A DNA stretch of 64,000 nt from Arachis hypogaea (taxonomy: Eukaryota; Streptophyta; Magnoliopsida; Fabales; Fabaceae): contig NC_092038.1 in the NCBI RefSeq assembly GCF_003086295.3, positions 98,301,837-98,365,836 on the forward strand, given 5' to 3'. Within the stretch, counting starts at the first letter, position 1, and each line of letters begins with the position of its first letter. Shown piece after piece: positions 43,621 to 55,044 of the stretch. The notes under the pieces are model-generated. The model was not told the origin of the DNA, ran no database searches, and saw nothing but the letters and a program-made list of their open reading frames with translations. Position numbers and translations under genes: made by a program.

Positions 43621-45277
43621 TGATGAGCGGATAATTTGTACGCTTTTTGGCATTGTTTTTAGTATGTTTTTAGTATGATCTAGTTAGTTTTTAGTATATT
43701 TTTATTAGTTTTTAGTTAAAATTCACTTTTCTGGACTTTACTATGAGTTTTTGTGTTTTTCTGTGATTTCAGGTATTTTCTGGCTGAAATTGAGGGACCT
43801 GAGCAAAAATCTGATTCAGAGACTAAAAAGGACTGCAGATGCTGTTGGATTCTGACCTCGCTGCACTCGAAGTGGATTTGCTGGAGCTACGGAAGCCCAA
43901 TTGGCGCGCTCTTAACGGCGTTGGAAAGTAGACATCCTGGGCTTTCCAGCAATATATGATAGTCTATACTTTGCCCAAGTTTTGATGGCCCAAACCGGCG
44001 TTCAAAGTCACCCTCAGAATTTCCAGCGTTAAACGCCGGAACTGGCACCAAAATGGGAGTTAAACACCCAAACTGTCACAAAAGCTGGCGTTTAACTCCA
44101 AGAAGAGTCTCTACACGAAAATGCTTCAATGCTCAGCCCAAGCACACACCAAGTGGGCCCGGAAGTGGATTTTTATGTCATTTACTCATCTCTGTACACC
44201 CTAGGCTACTAGTTTTCTATAAGTAGGACCTTTTACTATTGTATTAGAGATCTTTCAATCTTTGGATCTTTTGATCATGTTTTGATGATTGAACCCTCAT
44301 TGGGAGGCTGGCCATTCGGCCATGCCTAGACCTTGTTCTTATGTATTTTCAACGGTGGAGTTTCTACACACCATAGATTAAGGTGTGGAGCTCTGCTGTA
44401 CCTCGAGTATTAATGCAATTACTATTGTTCTTCTATTCAATTCCGCTTGTTCTTGTTCTAAGATATCACTTGTTCTTCAACTTGATGAATGTGATGATCC
44501 ATGACACTCATCATCATTCTCACCTATGAACGTGTGACTGACAACTACCTCCGTTCTACCTTCGATTGGGTGAATATCTCTTGGATTCTTTAATCGGAGT
44601 CTTCGTGGTATAGGCTAGAACTGATGGCGGCATTCAAGAGAATCCGGAAGGTCTAACCTTGTCTGTGGTATTCTGAGTAGGATTCAATGATTGAATGACT
44701 GTGACGTGCTTCAAACTCCTGAAGGCGGGGTGTTAGTGACAGACGCAAAAGAATCACTGGATTCTATTCCGGCCTGATCGAGAACCGACAGATGGATAGC
44801 CGTGCCGTGACAGGGTGCGTTGAACATTTCCACTGAGAGGATGGGAGGTAGCCACTGACAACGGTGAAACCCTTGCTTAAGCTTGCCATGGAAAGGAGTA
44901 AGAAGGATTGGATGAAGACAGTAGGAAAGCAGAGAGACGGAAGGGACAAGCATCTTCATACGCTTATCTGAAATTCCTACCAATGAATTACATAAGTATC
45001 TCTATCTTTATCTTTATAGTTTTTATGCGTATATCACCATACCCATTTGAGTTTGCCTGACTGAGATTTACAAGGTGACCATAGCTTGCTTCATACCAAC
45101 AATCTCTGTGGGATCGACCCTTACTCGCGTAAGGTTTATTACTTGGACGACCCAGTACACTTGCTGGTTAGTTGTGCGAAGTTGTGTTTATGCCATGGTA
45201 TTGAACACCAAGTTTTTGGTTTCATCACCGGGGATTATTTGAGTTGTGAAAAGTATTGATCACAATTTCGTGCACCA
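43621..45277 (+). repeat. 3' LTR of A2
   Basis: 1,657 bp, same ends as the 5' LTR, followed by CCAGA. Differences from the 5' LTR are concentrated near the first 450 bp (for example GTGTG to TTGTG, CTCAAT to CCCAAT, TTACAAAG to TTGGAAAG). Confidence 0.95.
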
Positions 45278-45282
45278 CCAGA

Positions 45283-45788
45283 CCTCTTTCCAGGGTTTAC
45301 TTATAACTTGGGTTGACTTGGTCCGATTTCTGAACGTCGGCCAGTCTTTTAAGTTATTATATTAGCTATCCGTAAGACCTCATCAGCTTCTTTTTTTGGA
45401 TTGCTTTCGATAACTTCTTACATTATTCTGTGTTCATCTTTGCCGAGTTGTAGAAAATGGTTAGCGTCTTTAGATCGTCTTTTGGGTGAATCGCGTTTTC
45501 ACCTTTATCGGACGTTTGTTTTTATCGTGGTCGCGCAGTGAATTTGTTTTTCACTTTCTGCCGACCTGTTGCTTTATAATCGGACGATGAATACTTCAGA
45601 TTAATGCGTCTTGGAATCTTGTAGAATATCTAAATAATCTTTATTCAAAAGAAAAAATGCAAATATATACATGTGGGAATTTCCTTGTCCCTTTAAGTCG
45701 GGTACGATCTAGGTCTCGATATGGTGCCTCATTAAAAAACCTTTTCAGGAAAAAGAGCACATCCATTTAGTGAGATCTTTTACCTTTT
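45283..45788 (-). other. B region downstream of integrase, up to A2
   Basis: Non-coding. It contains short repeats of the type GTGAAAACGCGATTCACC and GTGAAAAACAAATTCACTG (45480-45560, minus strand), matching the motif around the B insertion point in C. No gene is seen. Confidence 0.6.
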
Positions 45789-47021
45789 CTAACTGTAGTA
45801 CCTTCTTAGGTTGCAGGTGTGCCATGATCGGGGAAGCTCTCGTCCATCAAGCTCGGACAGTCTGTAGTAGCCCTTCCCCAGTACTTCAATGATTCGGTAG
45901 GGTCCTTTCCAGTTTGCTGCCAGCTTTCCTTCTCTGGGTCGAGTTGTTCCGATGTCATTTCTGATTAAGATGAGATCATTCTCTGCAAAACTTCTCGGCA
46001 CTACCTTTTGATTATATCTGGAAGCCATTCGTCGCTTTAGGGCTTCTTCCCTGATCCGAGCTCTTTCTTGGATTTTGGGTAACAAGTCAAGCCCTTCTCT
46101 CTGAAGTTGGGAGTTTGCTTGTTCATTGTAGTGGACTACTCGGGGAGATCCTTCTTCGATTTCTATTGGAATTATTGCCTCTGCTCCGTATGCTAGTCAG
46201 AATGGTGATTCGTTTGTAGTGGAATGAGGGGTTGTTCGATATGCCCATAGGACCTGTGGAAGTTCCTCGGCCCAAGCTCCCTTTGCTTCTTGTAGCCTCC
46301 GCTTTAATCCGGCCAATATGACTTTGTTGGCCGCTTCGGCTTGTCCATTGGCTTGGGGATGTTCGACAGAGGTGAACTGGTGTTTTATGTTCAAGTCAGC
46401 CACCAGTTTTCTGAAGCCTGCCTCTGTAAATTGGGTACCGTTGTCTGTGGTGATGGAGTATGGTATCCCGAACCTCGTAATAATGTTCCTATATAGGAAT
46501 TTTTGACTTTTTTGAGCGGTGGTGTTGGCTAGGGGTTCTGCCTCGATCCATTTTGTGAAATAATCTACTCCTACTATGAGGAATTTTACTTGTCCCGATC
46601 CCTATGGGAAGGGTCCGAGAAGGTCGAGTCCCCATTTCACAAATGGCTAGGGTGAGGTCACGCTGATGAGCTTTTCTGGTGGGGCAATGTGAAAGTTGGC
46701 ATGCTTCTGGCATGGTGGACATGTCCTTACAAATTCTGTAGCCTCCTTTTGTAGAGTTGGCCAATAGAATCCCGCCCGGAGTATCTTTTTGGTGAGAGCT
46801 TGCGCTCCAAGATGATTACCACAAATGCCGCTGTGTACTTCCTCCAAGACTTCCTTTGTGTTGGAAGTTGGTACGCATTTTAGTAAAGGTGTTGATATCC
46901 CTTTTTTGTACAGCGTGTTGTTTATGATAGTGTAGTACTGTGCCTCCCTTTTCAGCCTCTTTGCCTCCTTTTCATTTGTAGGGAGTTCCTCTGTTTTGAG
47001 GTAGTTTATTATGGGGGTCAT
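45789..47021 (-). pseudogene. B integrase
   Basis: The HHCC zinc domain (VHSGICGNHLGAQ, CPPCQKH) is followed by the catalytic core with GLDLLGP, TTDNGTQF and VEHPQANGQAEAANK, so all three catalytic residues D, D, E are present. The C-terminal domain follows (DLILIRNDIGTTRP, WKGPYRIIEVLGKGYY) to the final LRRYYS at 45789. In-frame stops occur at 46647 (TAG for the Trp of SPWPF), near 46603 (TAG after GPFP) and near 46195 (TGA after ESPF). Catalytic residues are intact, unlike in C. Confidence 0.87.
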
Positions 47022-47720
47022 CCATCCTTGATCCTGACCTATTATGGCTAGGATTCTTTCTTCTTCTGCTGTTGATGGGTTCTGTAATACCTCCTGGATG
47101 AGGCTTCTGTTGTTGCCCCCTGGTTTGGTGCTGGCTAATTTTGAAAGGGCGTTAGCTCGGGCATTTTGCTCATGAGGTATGTGGTGGATCCTATATTCCC
47201 CGAGTTATCCGAGCTGTTCTTTGGTTTTATCCAAATATTTTTTCATGGTCGGATCTTTAGCTTGGTAGCTTCCTGTTATTTGTGAGGTGATGACTTGTGA
47301 GTCACTGTAAATGTTGAGTTTCCGAGCTCCAACTTCCCTAGCCAGCTTCAGACCAGCTAATAGTGCTTCGTATTCTGCCTGGTTGTTTGAGGCCGGGAAT
47401 CCGAATTTAAGGGAGAGCTGAAGTTGAGTTCCTTGGTTGCTTTCAAGTATCACACCCGCACCGCTTCCTGTTTTATTCAAGGATCCGTCTACGTATATGT
47501 TCCATTCTATGGGGATTTCCGGGATGTCTGTAAATTCTGCGATGAAGTCGGCCAGGTGTTGTGATTTGATTGCTGTACACGCCTCGTATTGGAGGTCGAA
47601 TTCGGATAACTCAATTGCCCATTGTAGGATTCTTCCTGCTAGATCTATTTTCTGCAATATCCCTTTTATGGGTTGGTTGGTTCGAACTTTAATGGTATGC
47701 GCATGGAAATATGGGCGAAG
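47022..47720 (-). pseudogene. B second RNase H (Tat-type)
   Basis: IYVDGSLNKTGSGAGVILES, NQAEYEALLAGLKLAREVGA and NIYSDSQVITSQITG give the D, E and D residues of an RVT_3-like RNase H. Two stops bound it: TGA at 47721 where C has Gln, and TAA at 47205 in EQLGQLGEY. The second RNase H is known from Tat elements and is thought to have been acquired separately from the gypsy RNase H. Confidence 0.83.
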
Positions 47721-48638
47721 TCACCGAGATGTGAGGATCAGGGCGTAGGCAAACTTTTCTATTTTCTGGTAGTTCAGCTCGGATCCCTGTAGTGCTTTGC
47801 TAACGAAGTAGATGGGTTTTTGCCCATGTTCGTCTTCTATGACTAGTGCTGAGGCTATTGCTCGGCTCCCTACTGCGAGATATAATATGAGCGGTTCTCC
47901 TTCTCGTGGCCGAGATAGGATAGGTGGCCGTCCTGAGAACTTCTTGAAGTCTAGGAAGGCTTGCTCACATTCTGTCGTCCATTCGAACTGTTTTCCCTTT
48001 CTTAAAGTAGCATAGAAGGGAAGAGATCTTATCACAGCTCCTGCTAAGAATCGGGATAGAGTGGCCATCCTCCCGTTGAGTTGTTGTACTTCTTTGATAC
48101 AGGTTGGGCTCTTCATGTTGAGTATGGCTCGACACTTGTATGGATTTGCTTCAATCCCCCTTTGTGTGAGCATGAAGCCCAAGAATTTTTTGGCTTCTAC
48201 CACGAAGGTGCATTTTGCGGGATTGAGCCGCATGTTGTGTTTCCTGATAGTGTAAAACACTTGAGTCAGGTCGGATAACAATGTATCTTCGCTTTGAGTC
48301 TTTATCAACATATCGTCTACATAAACTTCCATAATTTTTCCGATGTGATCTGAGAAAACTTTATTCATTGGCCTTTGATAAGTAGCTCCTGCGTTCTTGA
48401 GACCAAAAGGCATCACTATGTAACCGTAGTTTGCTTTCGGTGTTAGGAACGAGGTTTTTTCTTGATCTGGTGGATACATGGGGATTTGATTGTACCCTGA
48501 ATATGCGTCCATGAATGAGAGATACTTATATCCTCATGAAGCATCCACTAGAGCGTCGATGCTTGGGAGTGGGTAGGGGTCTTTTGGGCAGGCTTTGTTG
48601 AGTTCGGTGTAGTCGGTGCACATTCGCCACTTCCCATT
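47721..48638 (-). pseudogene. B reverse transcriptase and first RNase H
   Basis: RT motifs occur in order: GKWRMCTDYTELNKACPKD, MDAYSGYNQIPMYPPDQEKT, VMPFGLKNAGATYQRPMNK, catalytic YVDD at 48312-48323, and FLGFMLTQRGIEANPYK. The gypsy RNase H portion (FEWTTECEQAFLDFKK, ILYLAVGSRAIASAL, KPIYFVSKALQGSELNY) continues to 47721. Stops at 48639 (TGA for Ser) and about 48536 (TGA for Ser in DASSGYKY) precede the longest open piece, 48512-47721. Confidence 0.88.
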
Positions 48639-49718
48639 TCACTTTTTCACCAAGACGACGTTTGCTAGCCATAGTGGATATTTGACTTCCCTTATGAACC
48701 CGGCCTCAAGTAGCGCTTGTACTTGTTCTTCTACAGCCTGAGCTCGTTCTGGTCCAAGTTTTCTTCGTCTTTGTTGTACCGGCCGGGATCCCGGATAGAC
48801 TGCCAATTTGTGGCTCATTAGTTCGGGATCAATACCTGGCATGTCGGCGGCTTTCCATGCGAAGAGATCAACATTATCTCGTAGGAACCGTATTAGTGAT
48901 TCCTTTATGTCTCCTTTTAGGATCGTGCCAATATTAGTTGTTTTATCCGGGGTGTCTCCGATCTGGATTCTTTCTACTTCTCCTTCGGGTTGTGGTCGGA
49001 GTTCTTCTCGCCTCTGAACTCCACCGAGCTCGATTGTGTGTAACTCTCCTCCTTCACCTCGGAGGTTTAGGCTTTCATTATAACAGCGACGTGCCATCTT
49101 TTGATCTGCCTTTATTGTAGTTATCCCTTCCGCAGTTGGGAATTTCATACATAGATATGGAGTTGAAACTATTGCATCGAGTTGATTTAACGTTGTCCGT
49201 CCTATTAAGGCATTGTAGGCTGAGCTTACGTCGACCACAATGTAATCTATCTTGAGTGTTCTGGATTGGTTCCCCTTTCCGAAGGTTGTATGCAGCGATA
49301 CGTATCCCAGCGGTTGAACTGGGGTATCTCCTAGTCCGAACAGGCTGTTCGGGTACGCTCTTAGCTCTTTTTCTTCTAGACCGAGTTTGTCGAAGGCAGT
49401 TTTGAATAAGATGTCGGCAGAGCTTCCCTGGTCAGTTAGTGTACGGTGAAGGTTGGCATTTTCCAGTATGATCGTAATAACCATGGGGTCGTCATGTCCC
49501 GAGATGATTCCGGATGCGTCTTCCTTGGTAAACGTGATTGCTGGGATGTCTGGGGCTTCCTTTTTTCCTTCGACGTGGTATACCTCTTTGAGGTGTCGCT
49601 TGCGAGATGATTTGGAGATTCCTCCTCCAGCGAATCCGCCGTGTATTATGTGAACGTGTCTTTCCGGTGTGCGAGGTGATCGTTCAGATCGTCCAACATC
49701 CTCATCCCTTCTTCTTTT
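48639..49718 (-). pseudogene. B protease and RT linker
   Basis: Protease site LTDQGSSADILF, then IDYIVVDVSSAYNALIGRTT, then the linker WKAADMPGIDPELMSHKLAV and PVQQRRRKLGPERAQAVEEQ. The frame is open from about 49484 (and continues upstream from the gag stop at 49719) to the stop at 48639. In an intact Tat element gag, protease and RT are one polyprotein. Confidence 0.85.
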
Positions 49719-50922
49719 TCATGGTTCGTCATCCCGATTAGCCAAAAATCGATCTAGTTTTCTTTCTCTTACTAGTTTTTCTATGATGTTATTCAAATCG
49801 AAGCATTCATTGGTGGAATGCCCTCGAAGTCGGTGGTATTCACAGTATTCATTCCGATTTCCTCCTCCTCTTTTACCTTTAAGTGGCCGAGCTGGAGGGA
49901 TTTTCTCTGTATGGCAGACTTCTTTGTAAACATCTACCAAGGATACCCTAAGAGGAGTATAGTTATGATATTTTTTTATTTTCTCTCCAGAGCGATCTTC
50001 CTTTTTCTTGGATTCTTTATCTCGGTAGGCAGAACCGAACCTTGAGGTTTCGATAAGTCGAGAGTTTTCTTCCATGTTGATGTATTTTTGTGCCCGTTCT
50101 TGTACTTCGTCTAAGGATGTCGGGTATCTCTTTGATATAGATTGGCTAAATGGTCCTTCTCGTAGGCCATTTATGAGGCCCATAATGGCAGCTTCTGTTG
50201 GAAGATTTTGTATGTCTATGCATGTTTTGTTGAATCTTTCCATGTAGTTGCGAAGGCTCTCCCGATCTCCTTGCTTGATCCCTAGTAGGCTAGGTGCGTG
50301 TTTGGCTTTATCCTTTTGTATGGAGAATCGGACCAGGAACTTCTTGGCCAGGTCGTCGAAACTCGAGATGGATTTCGGAGGTAGGTTGTCAAACCATTTG
50401 ATGGCTGTCTTGGTTAGAGTTGTTGGAAAGGCTTTGCAGCGAACTGCATCTAAGGCATCAGTGAGGTACATTCTACTTCTGAAGTTGCTAAGATGATGGT
50501 TGGGATCCGAGGTGCCGTCATATAGAGTCATATCCGGAAGCTTGAAATCTTTTGGAATTTTGGTTTTCATAATTTCTCTGGTGAATGGATCTTGATCTTT
50601 CTGAGAGCTATCCTTTGTGGATGGTCGAGTAGCTTTAGTTTTGAGATCAGCTTCGAGTTTTATAAGCTTATCTTCTAATTCTCGGCGCCGCCTTATTTCC
50701 CGGCATAGATCTTCTTCTTTTTCACATCGATGTTGGGCTTCTTTCTCAAGTTGCTCCAATCGATTTTGAAGTGCTTCTTTTACTCCTGGATTTGATGAAT
50801 TTTTGTCTCCGTTGGTTTCTGGAGTATCTTTGAGTATCGTGTCCACGTTTTTATGCGGCGTTCTGTCTTCCAAACCTGAATCGTGGTCGTTGTCATGGTC
50901 ATCCGCCGTGTTAACGGGATGA
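49719..50922 (-). pseudogene. B gag
   Basis: The gag frame is open from the A3 boundary to a TGA at 49719, where C encodes Arg. It has an acidic N-terminus, coiled coil (NRLEQLEKEAQHRCEKEED), gag core (TAIKWFDNLPPKSISSFDDL, NYMERFNKTCIDIQNLPTEA) and the knuckle CEYHRLRGHSTNEC with C-x2-H-x4-H-x4-C spacing. The position of the initiating ATG in C is ACG here (50907-50909), and A3 is inserted only about 13 bp upstream of it. It is otherwise the best preserved gag of the two Tat elements. Confidence 0.86.
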
Positions 50923-52555
50923 TGGTGCACGAAATTGTGATCAATACTTTTCACAACTCAAATAATCCCTGGTGATGAATCTAAAAACCTGGTGTTCAAT
51001 ACCATGGCATAAACACAACTTCGCACAACTGACCAGCAAGTGTACCGGGTTGTCCAAGTAATAAACCTTACGCGAGTAAGGGTCGATCCCACAGAGATTG
51101 TTGGTATGAAGCAAGCTATGGTCACCTTGTAAATCTTAGTCAGGCAAACTCAAAGGGTTATGAATGATGAATAAAACATAAAGATAAAGATAGAGATACT
51201 TATGTGATTGCATTGGTGGGAATTTCAGATAAGCGTATGAAGATGCTTGGTCCCTTCCGTCTCTCTGCTTTCCTACTGTCTTCATCCAATTCTTCTTACT
51301 CCTTTCCATGGCAAGCTGTATGCAAGGGTTTCACCGTTGTCAGTGGCTACCTCCCATCCTCTTAGTGGAAATGTTCAACGCACCCTGTCACGGCACGGCT
51401 ATCCATCTGTTGGTTCTCAATCAGGCCGAAATAGAATCCAATGATTCTTTTGCGTCTGTCACTAACGCCCCGCCCTCAGGAGTTTGAAGCTCGTCACAGT
51501 CATTCAATCATTGAATCCTACTCAGAATACCACAGACAAGGTTTAGACCTTCCGGATTCTCTTGAATGCCGCCATCAGTTCTAGCTTATACCACGAAGAT
51601 TCCGGTTAAAGAATCCAAGAGATATCCACCCAATCTAAGGTAGAACGGAGGTGGTTGTCAGGCACACGTTCATAGGTGATAATGATTATGAGTGTCACGG
51701 ATCATCACATTCATCAAGTTGAAGAACAAGTGATATCTTAGAACAAGAACAAGCGGAATTGAATAGAAGAACAATAGTAATTGCATTAATACTCGAGGTA
51801 CAGCAGAGCTCCACACCTTAATCTATGGTGTGTAGAAACTCCACCGTTGAAAATACATAAGAACAAGGTCCAGGCATGGCCGTGAGGCCAGCCTCCCAAT
51901 GATCTAAGAACTAGGTGTCCGAAGATGAAAATACAATAGTAAAAGGTCCTACTTATAGAGAACTAGTAGCCTAGGGTTTACAGAGATGAGTAAATGACAT
52001 AAAAATCCACTTTCGGGCCCACTTGGTGTGTGCTTGGGCTGAGCATTGAAGCATTTTCGTGTAGAGACTCTTCTTGGAGTTAAACGCCAGCTTTTGTGCC
52101 AGTTTGGGCGTTTAACTCCCACTTTGGTACCAGTTCCGGCGTTTAACGCTGGGAATTCTGAGGGTGACTTTGAACGCCGGTTTGGGCCATCAAATCTTGG
52201 GCAAAGTATGGACTATCATATATTGCTGGAAAGCCCAGGATGTCTACTTTCCAACGCCGTTGAGAGCGCGCCAATTGGGCTTCTGTAGCTCCAGAATATC
52301 CACTTCGAGTGTAGGGAGGTCAGAATCCAACAGCATCTGCAGTCCTTTTTAGTCTCTGAATCAGATTTTTGCTCAGGTCCCTCAATTTCAGCCAGAAAAT
52401 ACCTGAAATCACAGAAAAACACACAAACTCATAATAAAGTCCAGAAAAGTGAATTTTAACTAAAAACTAATAAAAATATACTAAAAACTAACTAGATCAT
52501 ACTAAAAACATACTAAAAAACAATGCCAAAAAGCGTACAAATTATCCGCTCATCA
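50923..52555 (-). repeat. 3' LTR of A3
   Basis: 1,633 bp, U5 end on the left with the long U5 type of A2 (primer-site relic AATAATCCCTGGTGATGAA). Right end TATCCGCTCATCA. Confidence 0.94.
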
Positions 52556-53452
52556 CAACACCAAACTTAAATTGTTGCTTGTCCTCAAGCAACTGAAAAT
52601 CAAATAAGATAAAAAGAAGAGAATATGCACTGAATTCCAAAAACATCTATGAAGATCAGTATCAATTAGATGAGCGGGGCTTTTAGCTTTTTGCCTCTGA
52701 ACAGTTTTGGCATCTCACTCTATCCTTTGAAATTCAGAATGGTTGGCTTCTTTAGGAACTCAGAATCCAGATAGTGTCATTGATTCTCCTAGTTAAGTAT
52801 GATGATTCTTGAATATAGCTACTTATTGAGTTTTGGCCGTGGCCCAAAGCATTCTGTCTTCCAGTATTACCACCGGATACATACATGCCACAGACACATA
52901 ATTGGGTGAACCTTTTCAGATTGTGACTCAGCTTTGCTAGAGTCCCCAATTAGAGGTGTCCAGGGTTCTTAAGCACACTCTTTTTGCCTTGGATCACAAC
53001 TTTATTTCTTTCTTTTTTTCTTTTTCTCTTTTTTTTCGAATTTTTTTTGTATTCACTGCCTTTTTTCTTGCTTCAAGAATCAGTTTTATGATTTTTCAGA
53101 TCCTCAGTAACATGTCTCCTTTTTCATCATTCTTTCAAGAGCCAACATTCATGAACCACAAATTCAAAAGACATATGCACTGTTTAAGCATACATTCAGA
53201 AAACAAAAATATTGCCACCACATCAAAATAATTAAACTGTTATAAAATTCAAAATTCATGCAATTCTTTTCTTTTTCAATTAAGAACATTTTTTTTATTT
53301 AAGAGAGGTGATGGATTCATAGGACATTCATAACTTTAAGGCATAGACACTAAGACACTAATGATCACAAGACACAAACATAGATAAACATAAGCACTAA
53401 AATTCGAAAAACAGAAAAATAAAGAACAAGGAAATTAAAGAACGGGTCCACC
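52556..53452 (-). other. A3 3' untranslated region with hairpin
   Basis: Hairpin at 52574-52593 (minus strand GTTGCTTG, AGGA, CAAGCAAC) next to AATTTAAGTTTGGTGTTG and the LTR. T-rich run at 53005-53070. I see no gene. Confidence 0.75.
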
Positions 53453-54168
53453 TTAGTGATGGCGGCTTGTTCTTCCTCTTGAAGATCCTATGGAGTGCTT
53501 GAGCTCCTCAATGTCTCTTCCTTGTCTTTGTTGCTCCTCTCTCATGATTCTTTGATCTTCTCTAATTTCATGGAGGAGGACGGAGTGTTCTTGATGCTCC
53601 ACCCTTAGTTGTCCCATGTTGGAACTCAATTCTCCTAGGGAGGTGTTTAGTTGCTCCCAATAGTTTTGTGGAGGAAAGTGCATCCCTTGAGGTATCTCAG
53701 GGATTTGACGATGAGAGGGGTCTTTTGTTTGCTCCATCCTCTTCTTAGTGATGGGCTTGTCCTCATCAATGGGGATGTCTCCCTCTATGTCAACTCCAAC
53801 TGAATAACAGAGGTGACAAATGAGATGAGGAAAGGCTAACCTTGCCAAGGTAGAGGACTTGGTCCAACCTTTGATCAAAGTTGACCCTTCTAGTGTAAGG
53901 ATGTTCATCCCCTTGCATCATGGGCAAGTTGAATGGTGTTGGTAAGAACTTCCCAACCTCTTCTTTGGATCTCATGTTGGATCTCCGGATATTCACTCTT
54001 TTTGAGCGAAAAAGGGATCTCGGGGATCACCTTCTTCAAGGCCACAACTTCATAGAAGTGGTCTTGGCGCACCCTTAAGATGAATCTCTCCATCTCCCAT
54101 GACTCAGAGGTGGAAGCTTTTGCCTTCCCTTTCCTCTTTCTAGAGGTTTCTCCGGCCTTGGATGCCAT
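53453..54168 (-). pseudogene. A3 ORF2, two internal deletions
   Basis: The start at 54168 (MASKAGETSRKRKGKAKAST) and the end at 53453 (GSSRGRTSRHH) agree with A2, but two segments are missing. At 53928-53935 the sequence joins at CATTCAAC, which occurs at both ends of the missing part in A1 and A2. At 53853-53861 it joins at CAAGTCCTC, again present at both ends in A2. The first deletion shifts the frame. Together they remove roughly 400 bp of the central domain, so ORF2 is certainly dead here while gag-protease is intact. Confidence 0.85.
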
Positions 54169-55044
54169 AAATGGTTATGGAAAAACAAAAAGCAATGCTT
54201 TTACCACACCAAACTTAAAAGGTTTGCTCGTCCTCGAGCAAAAGAAGAAAGAAGAGAGTAGAAGAAGAAAAAATGAGAAAGAAGGGAATGGCTTTGTGTT
54301 CGGCCAAGAAGGAGAGTAGTGGTGTTTAGGTTGTGTGAAAATGAAGGAGTGAAGATGGGTTTATATAGGAGTGGGGGGGCTCATGGTTCGGTCATGTATG
54401 GGTGGGTTTGGGAGGGAAAGTGGTTTGAATTTGAAGGGTGAGGTAGGTGGGGTTTTATGAAGGATGGATGTGAGTGGTGAAGAGAAAGATGGGATTCGAT
54501 AGGTGAAGGGTTTTTGGGGAAGAGGTGTTGAGGTGATTGGTGAATGGGTGAAGAAGAGAGAGAGTGGTAGGGTAGGTGGGGATCCTGTGGGGTCCACAGA
54601 TCCTGAGGTGTCAAGGAAAAGTCATCCCTGCACCAAATGGCATGCAAAAATGCGTTTTTAGCCAATTCTGGCGTTAAACGCCGGGCTGGTGCCCATTTCT
54701 GGCGTTTAACGCCAAGTGCTTGCCCTTTTCTGGCGTTTAACGCCAGTCTGGTGCCCCTTTCTGGCGTTAAACGCCCAGAATGGTGCCAGACTGGGCGTTA
54801 AACGCCCATCTGCTAGCCTTACTGGCGTTTAAACGCCAGTAGGTTCTTCCTCCAGGGTGTGCTGTTTTTCTTCCTGTTTTTCCTTCTGTTTTTGCTTTTT
54901 CAATTGATTTTTTGACTTCTCATGATCATCAACCTACAGAAAACATAAAATAACAAAAGAAAATAGATAAAATATAACATTGGGTTGCCTCCCAACAAGC
55001 GCTTCTTTAATGTCAGTAGCTTGACAGAGGGCTCTCATGGAGCC
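54169..55044 (-). other. A3 spacer between gag-protease and ORF2
   Basis: It holds the same three parts as in A1 and A2: a palindrome array at about 54665-54840, a C/T-rich leader, and the second hairpin at 54223-54242 followed by TTTTAAGTTTGGTGTGG. No gene. Confidence 0.75.

Larger units (their letters stand above)
35197..45277 (+). mobile_element. Family A element copy A2, complete, non-autonomous Athila-type
   Basis: A2 spans 10,081 bp, with LTRs 35197-36853 and 43621-45277 of identical length (1,657 bp). A perfect 5-bp target duplication CCAGA lies at 35192-35196 and 45278-45282. The order is LTR, duplicated primer site, leader, gag-protease, palindrome spacer, ORF2, hairpin, LTR. No reverse transcriptase, RNase H or integrase is present; only about 800 bp separate protease and ORF2. 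My hand comparison finds roughly two to three dozen LTR mismatches, so insertion is fairly recent. It lies in B next to the 110-bp array. Confidence 0.96.

Noticed and set aside
35197..45277. Possibility that A2 is autonomous with hidden RT or integrase
   Set aside because: Read both strands between protease and ORF2 and between ORF2 and LTR; no YVDD-type, HHCC or DDE motif is found, and the spaces are under 1 kb.
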